Origin: Haematobia irritans
Taxonomy: Eukaryota; Arthropoda; Insecta; Diptera; Muscidae
Assembly: GCF_050003625.1 (NCBI RefSeq)
Contig: NC_134398.1
Location: 25,885,211-25,949,210 of the forward strand
Length of the DNA stretch: 64,000 bases
Direction: 5' to 3'
The notes under the pieces are model-generated. The model had not been told where the DNA came from, ran no database searches, and worked only from the letters and a program-made list of their open reading frames with translations. Within the stretch, counting starts at the first letter, position 1; each line of letters starts with the position of its first letter. Position numbers and translations under genes: made by a program. Below, in pieces: positions 22,150 to 31,848 of the stretch.

Positions 22150-22740
22150 ATCGAGCAGCGATATCAAAGGTCTTTGTATGCTATGTATGGTGAGTCTTCT
22201 ATAGGTTTAAGGAGATTCAACGTATTTGCCTTAGCCGGGTGCATCAAATTGGCTAACACTGAGGTAAGGTGATAAAAATCCGCGGTCCCGTATTAGATCT
22301 TATTAGAGACCTAATACTGGATTTTTGTAAAAGAATGCGTGCTAAAGAATAATCGTGAGAAAATTTCCGAGCCGGAATTGACGCTACTCAAACCGTATCC
22401 GAGTCTTTTTCAGTCTTATTTTGTGACATCCATCGAAACATGTCTTCACTGATACATACCACGCCTCAAGGTTGCATTAAGTCTGTTCTATTGGCCAGAA
22501 ATGTGATTACAAACGATTTCTGGTGTGATCAAGGTGTGATCCATATTGACTATTATATTATGCCGGTGGGCTATGTGGCCCACTTCTTGAAGAAAAAGTG
22601 CTCTTGCAAGAATTGGGATAAGAACTACTTCTCAATTTCTCACACTCTCCTGATTTGGCTTTTTTTGTGACTTCTTTTCGTTTGTGAACATAAAAAAATT
22701 ACTCGAATGAAAATGATCGAGACCAGACCTAACCTATTTA
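22150..22740 (+). pseudogene. Degenerate mariner transposase relic
   Basis: Fragments in shifting frames resemble a mariner-type transposase. FWCDQGVIHIDY near 22518-22553 corresponds to the first catalytic-Asp region. ELG then, after a stop, SHSPDLAFF near 22610-22665 corresponds to the final catalytic region (SPDLAP in mariners). At least two frame changes and internal stops separate them, and no TIRs were found. This is an old, dead insertion. The alternative of chance similarity is unlikely because motif order and spacing are roughly preserved. Confidence 0.6.
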
Positions 22741-22754
22741 ACAAAAACAGAAAA

Positions 22755-24075
22755 TGTATAGGTATCTATAATAGAAATAAAATTTTGACAAAATTTTCTA
22801 TTTAAATAAAATTTTTCTATAGAAAAAACAATTTTTCATAGAAGCAAAATGTTGACAAAATGTAGAAAAAAAAATTCATAGAATTTTCTCTAGAAAAAAT
22901 ATACGCACAAATTTCTATAGAAATAAAATTTTGACAAAATTTTCTATAGAAATAAAATTTTGACAAAATTTTCTATAGAAATAAAATTTTACTAAATTTT
23001 CCATAGAAATAAAATTTTACAAAATTTTCCATAGAAATAAAATTTTGACAAAATTTTCTATAGAAATAAAATTTTACTAAATTTTCCATAGAAATAAAAT
23101 TTTACAAAATTTTCCATAGAAATAAAATTTTGACAAAATTTTCTATAGAAATAACATTTTGATAACATTTTCTATAGAAATAAAATGTTGACAAAATTTT
23201 CTATAGAAATAAAGTTTTGACAAAATTTTCCATAGAAATAAAATGTTGAAAAAATTTTCCATAGAAATTAAATTTTAACAACATTTTCTATAGAAATAAA
23301 ATTTTGACAACATTTTCTATAGAAATAAAATTTTGACAAAATTTTCTACAAAAATAAAATTTTAACAAAATTTTCTATAAAAATAAACTTTTGAAAATTT
23401 TTGTTACAGAAATAGTATTTTGACAATTTTTTTTTATAGAAATAAACATTTTGACACAAATTTCAATAGAAATAAAATTTTGAAAAAATTTCTATGGAAA
23501 TTTTAACAAAATTTTCTATAGAAATAAAATTTTGTAAATTTTTGTTACAAAACTAATAGTTTGACAATTTTTTTACAGAAATAAAAATTTTGACAACAAT
23601 TTCTATAGAAATAAAATTGTGAAGAAAATTTGACAAAATTTTCTCTAGAAAAAAATATTAACACAATTTTCTATAAAAATAATATTTTGACAATTTTTTT
23701 TACAGAAATAAAATTTTGACAAAATTTTCTATCAAAATAAAATTTTGACAAAATTTCTAATGAAATAAAATATTTTGACAAATTTTTCTGCAGAAATAAA
23801 ATTTTGACAAAATATTGTACAGAAATAAAATTTTGACAAAATTTTCTATAGAAATAAATATTTGACAAAATTTTCTATAGAAAAAATATTCACACAATTT
23901 TCTATAAAAATGATATTTAGGATTTTTTTTTTAGAGAAATAAAATTTTGACAAAATTTTCTATCAAAATAAAATTTTGCCAAATTTCTAATGAAATAAAA
24001 TATTTTCACAAATTTTTTCTGACAAAATTTTGTACAGAAATAAAATTTTGACAAAATTTTCGATAGAAATAAAAT
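22755..24075 (+). repeat. 29-bp minisatellite array
   Basis: About 45 units. A period of exactly 29 bp is directly visible (CTATAG at 22944 and 22973). Units vary by single-base indels and substitutions, with TTTTTTACAGAAATA variants recurring. The ORF at 23671-23868 (minus) is translation of the array. Confidence 0.9.
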
Positions 24076-24080
24076 ATTTT

Positions 24081-24384
24081 ACCTTCTGTTTTCTTTTTGG
24101 TAAATTCAAGCTCGAGGTCAGAGTTTTATTTTCTGTTTTATTTTTATAATTCGATATTTCGATCTCCTTCGGAAATCATCGACGGGAATCTATATTGTAT
24201 TAAAATCAAATATGTAATAATGACACAAGATTTCGTTATTCGTCATTATAACATATTTGATTTTAATACAATATAGATTCCCGTCGCTGATTTCCGAAGG
24301 AGATCGAAATATCGAATTATAAAAATAAAACAGAAAATAAAACTCTGACCTCGAGCTTGAATTTACAAAAAGAAACCAGAAGGT
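24081..24384. repeat. Large palindrome, ~143-bp arms, 17-bp loop
   Basis: 24081-24224 and 24242-24384 are near-perfect inverted copies around a 17-base loop beginning ACAAGATTTCG. The arms contain GATCTCCTTCGGAAATCA and CAAGCTCGAGGTCAGAGTTT. The right arm plus ~75 bp of flank is duplicated again at ~24507-24650. A 179-codon minus-strand ORF crosses this region, but it is made of repeat translation and repeats itself, so it is rejected as a gene. Confidence 0.85.
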
Positions 24385-24419
24385 AATAAACAAAAAGGTC
24401 AAAAAACAAAAACAACAAA

Positions 24420-25860
24420 CGTAAATAAAATATTTTGACAAATTTTTCTTCAGAAATAAAATTTTGACAAAATTTTCTTCAGAAATAATATTTTTACAAA
24501 ATTTTTCCGAACGAGATCGAAATATCGAATTATAAAAATAAAACTCTGACCTCGAGCTTGAATTTACAAAAAGAAACCAGAAGGTAATAAACAAAAAGGT
24601 CAAAAAACAAAAACAACAAACGTAAATAAAATATTTTGACAAATTTTTCTTCAGAAATAAAATTTTGACAAAATTTTCTATAGAAATAAAATTTTGACAA
24701 AATTTTCTATAGAAATAAAATTTTGACAAAATTTTCTATAGAAATAAAATTTTAGAAAATTTTCCATAGAAATAAAATTTCACAAAATTTTCCATAGATA
24801 TAAAATTTCACAAAATTTTCTATAGAAATAAAATTTTGACAACATTTTCTACAGAAATAAAATTTTGACAAAATTTTCTACAGAAATACAAAAATAATAT
24901 TTTGACAATTTTTTTACAGAAATAAAAATTTTGACATCAATTTCTATAGAAATAAAATTGTGACAAAAATTTGACAAAATTTTCTCTAGAAAAAATATTT
25001 TTTATAAAAACTATATTTTGACGATTTTTTTTACAGAAATACAATTTTGACAAAATTCTCTATCAAAATAAAATTTTGACAAAATTTTAAATGAAATAAA
25101 ATATTTTGACAAATTTTTCTGCAGAAATAAAATTTTGACAAAATTTTCTATAGAAATAAATATTTGACAAAATTTTCTATAGAAAAAATATTCACACAAT
25201 TTTCTATAAAAATAATATTTAGAAAATTTTTTTTACAGAAATAAAATTTTGACAAAATTTTCTATCAAAAAAATTTTTTGACAAAATTTCTAATGAAATA
25301 AAATATTTTGACAAATTTTTCTGCACAAATAAAATTTTGACAAAATTTTATACAGAAATAAAATTTTGACAAAATTTTGTACAGAAATAAAATTTTGACA
25401 AAATTTTCTATAGAAATAAAATATTTTGCAAATTTTTCTTTGGAAATAAAATTTTGACAAAATTTTCTTCAGAAAAAAAATTTCTTTAGAAATAAAATTT
25501 TGACCAAATTTTCTGTAGAATTAAAATTTTTACAAAATTTTCTATAGAAATAAAATTTTGACAACATTTTCTATAGAAATAAAATGTTGACAAAATTTTC
25601 TACAGAAATAAAATTTTAACAAAATTTTCTATAGAAATAAAAATTTGTCAATTTTTGTTACAAAAATAATATTTTGACAATTTTTTACAGAAATAAAATT
25701 TTGACAAAATTTTCTATCAAAATTAAATTTTGACAAATTTTTCTGCAGACATTTTTTTCTGTAGAAATAAAATTTTACAAAATTTTCTATAGAAATAAAA
25801 TTTAGAAAAAATTTTCCATAGAAATAAAATTTTGACAACATTTTCTATAGAAAATGTTTC
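24420..25860 (+). repeat. 29-bp minisatellite array
   Basis: Continuation of the array after the palindrome, with an embedded second copy of the palindrome's right arm (24507-24650). Units with TTTTTCTGCAGAAATAAAAT and AATATTCACACAATTTTC variants recur in the same order in several places, indicating block duplications of several units at a time. Confidence 0.9.
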
Positions 25861-25861
25861 C

Positions 25862-26205
25862 TATTGAAAAAAAGAAATAGGCTCTACTGTAAAAAACCGT
25901 CATAATCTAAAAATTGTAAAAATATGCAATTTTTCAAAATCCAAAAATGAGACGGGTGTTCAAAATATTATTATCAGAATTAATTATTGGTATAAAGAGT
26001 AATCGAATTTGTATCTTATGCAAATCACACCCAGAGAAGGAATATGATCACCTCAAACATGTTTTAAGAGCAAAATGTTATTTTTGGGTGGTGACCATGT
26101 AACATGGTTTTCGCAACCATGTTATTGTCTCAGAAAGCAAGTATCTGATTTCGGAAAGCAGGTTATATTCGACGATAAAATAACATTTTACTGAAAAACA
26201 TGTTA
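25862..26205. other. Non-minisatellite insert within the arrays
   Basis: 25862-26027 (ATAGGCTCTACTGTAAAAAA through ATTATTATCAGAATTAATTA) is a diverged copy of 28580-28775. 26028-26205 begins CACACCCAGAGAAGG and is rich in AACATGTT words, resembling the end of the candidate element at 16887. No gene. Confidence 0.55.
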
Positions 26206-26209
26206 CATA

Positions 26210-28375
26210 CAATTTTTTATAGAAATAAAATTTTGACAACATTTTCTATAGAAATAAAATGTTGACAAAATTTTCTACAGAAATAAAATTTTTAACAAAA
26301 TTTTCTATAGAAATAAAATTTTGTTCATTTTTGTTACAAAAATAATATTTTGACAATTTTTTTTACAGAAATAACATTTTGACAAAATTTCTAATGAAAT
26401 GAAATATTTTGACAAATTTTTCTGCAGAAATAAAATTTTGACAAAATTTTGTACAGAAGTAAAATTTTGACAAAATTTTCTAAAGAAATAAATATTTGAC
26501 AAAATTTTCTCTAGAAAAAATATTCACACATTTTTTATAAACATACATTTTTACAGAAATAAAATTTTGACAAAATTTTCTACCAAATTAAATTGTGACA
26601 AAATTTTCTATAGATATAAAATATTTTGACAAATTTTTCTTCAGAGATAATATTTTGACAAAATTTTCTATAGAAATAAAATTTTTACAAAACTTTTTAT
26701 AGTAATAAAATTTCACGAAATTTTCTATAGAAATAAAGTTTTGACAACATTTTCCATAGAAATAAAATTTTGACAAAATATTCTCTAGAAATAAAATTTT
26801 ACAAAATTTTCTATAGTAATAAAATTTTACAAAATTTTCCATAGAAATAAAATTTTGACAAAATTTTCTATAGAAATAAAATGTTGACAAAATTTTCTAT
26901 AGAAATAAAATTTTGACAACTTTTTCTACAGAAATAATATTTTAACAAAATTTTCTATAAAAATAAAATTTTGAAAATTTTTGTTACAGAAATAATAGTT
27001 TGACAATTTTTTTTACAGAAATAAAAATTTTGACAATAATTTCTATAGAAATAAAATTGTGAACAAAATTTTACAAAATTTTCTCTAGAAAAAATATTCA
27101 CACAATTTTCTATAAAACTAATATTTTGACAATTTTTTTTAAGAAATAAAATGTTGACAAAATTTTCTATCAAAATAAAATTTTGACAAAATTTTCTATC
27201 AAAATAAATTTTTGACAAAATTTTCTATAGAAATAAAATTTTCCATAGAAATAAAATTTTGACAAAATTTTCCATAGAAATAAAATTAAAAAAAAAAACT
27301 TCTATAGAAATAAAATTTTGATAATTTTTAATAATTCTATAAAAATATTATTTTAACAATTTTTTTTACAGAAATAAAATTTTGACAAAATTTTCTATCA
27401 AAATAAAATTTTGACAAATTTTTCGGCAGACATTTTTTTCTGTAGAAAATTTTGACAACATTTTCTATAGAAATAAAATTTTGTCAATTTTTGTTCCAAA
27501 AATAATAGTTTGACAATTTTTTTACAGAAATAAAAATTTTGACAACAATTTCTATAGAAATAAAATTGTGAAAAAAAATTTCACCAAATTTTCTCTAGAA
27601 AAAATATTCACACAATTTTCTATAAAAATAATATTTTGACAATTTTTTTTGTTTACAGAAATAAAATTTTAACAAAATTTTCTATAAAAATAAAATTTTG
27701 ACAAAATTTCTAATGAAATAAAATATTTTGACAAATTTTCTATAGATATAAATATTGGACAAAATTTTCTCTAGAAAAAATATTCACACAATTTTCTATA
27801 AAAATAATATTTTGAAAAATTCTTTTTACAGAAATAAAATTTTGACAAAATGTTCTACCAAATTAAATTTTGACAAAATTTTCTACCAAATTAAATTTTG
27901 ACAAATTTTTATTAAGAAATAAAATTTTGAATTTTTTTTTTTCAGAAATAATATTTTGACAAAATTTTCCACAGATATAAAATTTTGACAAAATTGTCTA
28001 TAGAAATAAAATTTTGACAAAATAATCTTCAGAAATAATATTTTGACAAAATTTTCTATAGTAATAAAATTTTGACAAAATTTTCTATAGAAATAAAATT
28101 TTGACAAAATTTTTTGCAGAAATAAAATTTTTTATATAAATAAAATGTTGACAATTTTTTTAAAGAAATAAAAACTATTCTCTAGAAATAAAATTTTGTT
28201 AAAATTTTTTATAGAAATAAAATGTTGACAATTTTTTTACATTTTATAAATTTGACAAAAGCTTTTATAGAAATAAAATTTTGATAAAATTTTTTTAAAG
28301 AAATAATATTTTGACAATTTTTTTACAGAAATAAAATTTTGACAAAAATTTCGTATACAAATAAAGTCTTGTAAC
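26210..28375 (+). repeat. 29-bp minisatellite array
   Basis: About 70 degenerate units in the same orientation as the preceding arrays. Minus-strand ORFs at 26305-26502, 26588-26890, 26955-27218 and 27883-28107 are translations of the 29-bp unit, which cycles through 29 codons, and are not genes. Confidence 0.9.
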
Positions 28376-29109
28376 ATACGATTTTTTTGTTTGGTAGGTT
28401 TTGGTTAAATTTTCTCCAAATTTTGGTAGATTATTTTTGGCTCGAGTGGTAACCGTGATCCGCAGTGTTGCCAGTATTTTTCGAGCTCTTGTCCCCAAAA
28501 TAAGACACTTTCATCCCCAATTTAATTTAAAATTCCCCACAAAAAGACCCAATACTGTTTTTGGCAATTTTTTTGAAAAAAAGGAATAGGCTCTATGTAA
28601 AAAATCCGTCATAATCTAAAAATTGTAAAAATATGCAATTTTTGTTGTACCAGTTTGCGAGTTACAATAAACTTAAGATTTCAAAATCCAAAAAATGAGA
28701 CGGGTGCTCAAAATATTATTATCAGAATTAATTATTGGTATAAAAAGTCATCGAATTTGTATATTATGCAAATCATCTTCTAAATGCTTGAGAAATAAAA
28801 ATAAGAGTTGGGTCAAGAAGTGTAGTTATGAATCAAAACTTAGTTCTGAACGAAATACGAAATAATTTCACAATAGTAAAAAATTTCTTAGAAGCAAAGT
28901 AAATTGTAAAGTAGCTCTTGGAATAGTTTTTTTTTTAATATTTTGAAGATTCTCTGTTCTTCTTTAAGCCCCTTTTTAAGCATGTAGAAGTAACAGATTT
29001 CATATACACCATAACTCAAAACCAAAAAAATCCCCAAATTTGTGGAAATTCCCCACGAAATCCCCAAGTCCCCAACTCAAAAATGTTGTCCCCATCCACG
29101 AAAAAATAT
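28376..29109. mobile_element. Array terminal module and adjoining repeat insert
   Basis: 28378-28460 is the conserved closing module of the 29-bp arrays, ending GGCTCGAGTGGTAACCGTG. From ~28465 (GTGTTGCCAGTATTTTTCGA) to ~29100 lies AT-rich repeat DNA bounded by GTCCCC-rich segments (CTCTTGTCCCCAAAATAAG and AATGTTGTCCCCATCC). It includes the repeat shared with 25862-26027. This may be one insertion, but its TIRs are not clear. Confidence 0.4.
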
Positions 29110-29389
29110 TCCCGTACCAGAGGTATGTTCGGTCACGCGTAAGGATTTCTATCAAATCTGGTCTTCGCTTTCTGTATCATTTCCAATAAGATGCCACATC
29201 GCAGATGGTGAATTTCGCTCATATCATATCAAAGAGTGCTACCCCATAATATTTTTAGATTATGGGGACATAGTTATGGACCCACATAGAGAAGTGGAGT
29301 TATACTATTCACAGTTCGCTAAGTGCAAAGCTGCCGTTATGACCAGAGCGGAAAGCAATGCAGATTTACTTTCCGCTGTACGACGGTGA
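29110..29389 (+). other. Unidentified open reading frame
   Basis: An open frame runs from repeat DNA into ~90 residues of non-repetitive, mixed composition containing IRCHIADGEF, YPIIFLDYGDIVMD and AVMTRAESNADLL, ending at a TGA at 29387-29389. Codon composition is less AT-extreme than the surroundings. I recognise no family. It lies ~370 bp upstream of argininosuccinate lyase on the same strand. It could be a fragment of a decayed gene or transposon, or an exon of an unrecognised gene. The upstream part is spurious. Confidence 0.3.
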
Positions 29390-29756
29390 TTCCTGAGCTT
29401 ATGTTCATAACTAAATAGATTTTATCTACACCAAACTAACTCAGAGATATTAAATATCCCAAAGAAGAAAGATAATCTCATTTTCATGTTCTTAAATTAT
29501 ATCAAATCAACACCTTTACCATTCCACGGGAATTTTTTATGAAAAACAAAAAATCAAAAAATTGTGCTCTCTATGACACTGATAAGAAAATAACATTGTT
29601 TTATTATAATTTCATAAAAAAAATCTAAATTCCATTACTACACATATGTAGATGAGATAATAAATGCTGGAATAGTTGTGATTTCCATTTCATCACGTTA
29701 AGATCGCGCTCGCTTATCAAATCCAAAGAAAAGACAACAACATACATATCAACGAA

Positions 29757-30462
29757 ATGACACAATTGTGGGGAGGACGCTTTGCTGGGAAAACAAACGA
29801 TTGTTTGGCTTCGCTTAATTGTAGTCTACCGGTAGATTCTCGACTTTTTGCCGATGACCTTGATGGTAGTAAAGCCTATGCTGAAGCCTTGGCCAAGGCT
29901 GGTTATTTGACAAACAATGAATTGTCATCGATTTTGGGTGGGCTAGAGTTGGTGCGTTATGATTGGATTGAGGGCCTCATTAAAATTTTACCCACCGACG
30001 AAGATGTGCATACCGTTAATGAGAGACGTCTCACTGAATTAATTGGTGAACTGGGTCAAAGGCTACATACTGGTCGTAGTCGCAATGATCAGGTTGTTAC
30101 CGATATGAAATTATGGATGCGTAAGGCCATACGTGAAACTTGTATGGCATTACGGCAGACCATGGAAGCTATGTGTCTGCAAGCTCAACAAAATTTAAGT
30201 ATCCTAATGCCTGGCTATACTCACTTGCAAAGAGCTCAACCTGTCCTATTCTCACATTGGCTATTATCTCATGCTTTTGCTTTACGCGAAGATTGTTTGC
30301 GTTTAGCGGATTTACGTATTCGCTCTAATGTTTTACCATTGGGCAGTGGTGCTTTGGCTGGAAATCCTTTGGGAATCGACCGTGTATGGCTAGCTGAACG
30401 ACTTGGTTTTGCTTCTGCTACTGAAAATAGTATGCATGCCGTGGGAGATAGAGATTTTGTGG
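29757..30462 (+). CDS. Argl: Argininosuccinate lyase, exon 1 of 3
   Basis: The full coding sequence joins 29757-30462, 40323-40723 and 40793-41074: 462 residues, in line with animal argininosuccinate lyases (about 460-465). The cytosolic enzyme splits argininosuccinate to arginine and fumarate. Exon 1 holds residues 1-235 plus one base. It includes the N-terminal LWGGRF, TGRSRNDQV (105-113, substrate binding), MPGYTHLQRAQP (151-162, with His156 at the catalytic-base position) and GSGALAGNPLGIDR. The donor is G|GTGAGT at 30462/30463. The ATG has a good fly context (AACGAAATGACA). Exon 1 is intact; the next exon lies 9.86 kb away. From memory the Drosophila gene is CG9510. Confidence 0.96.
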
Positions 30463-30542
30463 GTGAGTATAACGAGCGAAATAGTGAAGTACAATAACAG
30501 ACCACCAAATCAATCTTGTTGTTGTTGCTGTAACAGTTTTTA

Positions 30543-31848
30543 AAGGGTGATACAGTCAAAATTTGGTCAATGTAAACTTGACGTATTTCTTTAAATTTTG
30601 CATTTAAAAAACCTGCATTTAAAAACCCCTCATTTTGAAGGTGTGTGTGTGTAGAATGTTGCTCCTATTTTGATTTTGGAATTCACTCTTCAGTTGTCAA
30701 AATGCCGTCCAAGCAAGAAGAGCAGCGTATCAAAATTTTGCTCGCGCATCGCGAAAATCCGAGCTACTCGCACGCAAATCTGGCAAAATCGCTAAAAGTT
30801 ACCAAATCAACTGTTACAAATGTAATTAAAGTGTTTGGGGAACGTTTGTCGACAGCCAGGAAATCTGGATCGGGGGGAAATCGAAAAACGGAAGCCGCTG
30901 AGACGACAAAGAGAGTTGCCGGTAGTTTCAAGCGAAACCCTAACCTCTCTCTTCGAGATGCCGCAAATAAGCTGGGTGTATCGTCTACAACCGTGCATCG
31001 AGCCAAAAAACGAGCCGGACTATCGACTTACAAGAAGGTAGTGACTCCAAATCGCGATGATAAACAAAATACGACGGCCAAAGCGCGATCCCGGAGGCTG
31101 TACACGACGATGCTGACGAAGTTAGACTGCGTGGTAATTGACGACGAAACCTACGTCAAAGCCGACTACAAACAGCTTCCGGGACAGGAGTTTTATACGG
31201 CAAAAGGAAGGGGAAAGGTAGCAGATATTTTCAAGCACATAAAACTGTCAAAGTTCGCAAAAAAATATCTGGTTTGACAAGCCATCTGTACCTGTGGCTT
31301 GAAAAGCAGCATTTTCATAGCTTCCGGGACTGTCAACCAAGAAATTTAAGTGAAAGAGTGTTTGAATAAACGTCTGCTGCCTTTCCTGAAGAAACACGGT
31401 TGTTCCGTACTGTTTTGGCCGGATTTGGCATCTTGCCATTACGGTAAAAAGGCCATGGAGTGATACGCCGCCAACAACGTGCAGGTGGTTCCCAAGGACA
31501 AGAACCCTCCCAACACGCCAGAGCTCCGCCCAATTGAGAAATACTGGGCTATTGTCAAGCGGAACCTAAAGAAGACCAAAAAAAACTGCTAAGGATGAGC
31601 AGCAGTTCAAGGCAAACTGGCTTTCTGCGGCGAAGAAGGTGGACACGGTGGCTGTACAAAATCTGATGGCAGGTGTCAAGCGTGAGGCCCGGCAATTCGG
31701 ATTTGGAAAAGCTAATGCCTAACTGAATATTTTCCTGACTTTTATACTAATTGAACTTGAAAAAGAAATTTAATTTGATTTTTTAAATAAACGATTTTAC
31801 CGATTTACACGCGTTTTCCCTTGACCAAATTTTGACCGTATCACCCTT
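30543..31848 (+). mobile_element. Tc1/mariner-superfamily transposon
   Basis: 1306-bp element with TIRs AAGGGTGATACAGTCAAAAT and (right, reverse complement) AAGGGTGATACGGTCAAAAT, each followed by TTGGTCAA, and TA duplicated at 30541-30542 and 31849-31850. It sits inside the 3' end of the LINE: removing it restores CAGTTTTTAATGTAATTTC, matching the uninterrupted LINE 3' end near 8670. It carries one broken transposase gene. Confidence 0.93.
30702..31720 (+). pseudogene. Tc1/mariner-type transposase, disabled
   Basis: Starts MPSKQEEQRIKILLAHREN. The N-terminal half has two helix-turn-helix-like regions (LAKSLKVTKSTVTNVIKVFG and LSLRDAANKLGVSSTTVHRA), then the first catalytic region CVVIDDETYVK. 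The frame then meets TGA just after KKYLV (~31276), a TAA near 31348 and a TGA near 31463, followed by a frameshift at an A run near 31580. The later catalytic segments WPDLASCHY and NTPELRPIEKYW are still recognisable, separated by about 32 residues. The element is therefore non-autonomous today. Confidence 0.88.

Noticed and set aside
22440..22670. 76-codon ORF as an independent small gene
   Set aside because: Its centre matches a mariner transposase segment and the homology continues in another frame, so it is part of a transposon relic.
24190..24729. 179-codon minus-strand ORF, the longest non-transposon frame in the array region
   Set aside because: It spans the palindrome arm and its duplicate and contains the same ~60-residue stretch twice, joined by minisatellite translation. 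It reflects repeat structure and not selection on protein.
23671..28107. Numerous minus-strand ORFs rich in KFYFYRKFCQNFIS-type sequence (also at 25.0, 25.6, 37.9, 58.1 and 63.7 kb)
   Set aside because: They are translations of the 29-bp minisatellite. Because 29 is not divisible by 3, the reading cycles every 29 codons, and two strands give the same artefact. No start context, domain or splice support.
22755..28375. CRISPR array
   Set aside because: Repeats of 29 bp suggested it, but they are contiguous without spacers, and the genome is an insect nuclear genome.
30269..30559. Minus-strand ORF overlapping argininosuccinate lyase exon 1
   Set aside because: Antisense shadow; extends into LINE sequence and has no recognisable motif.
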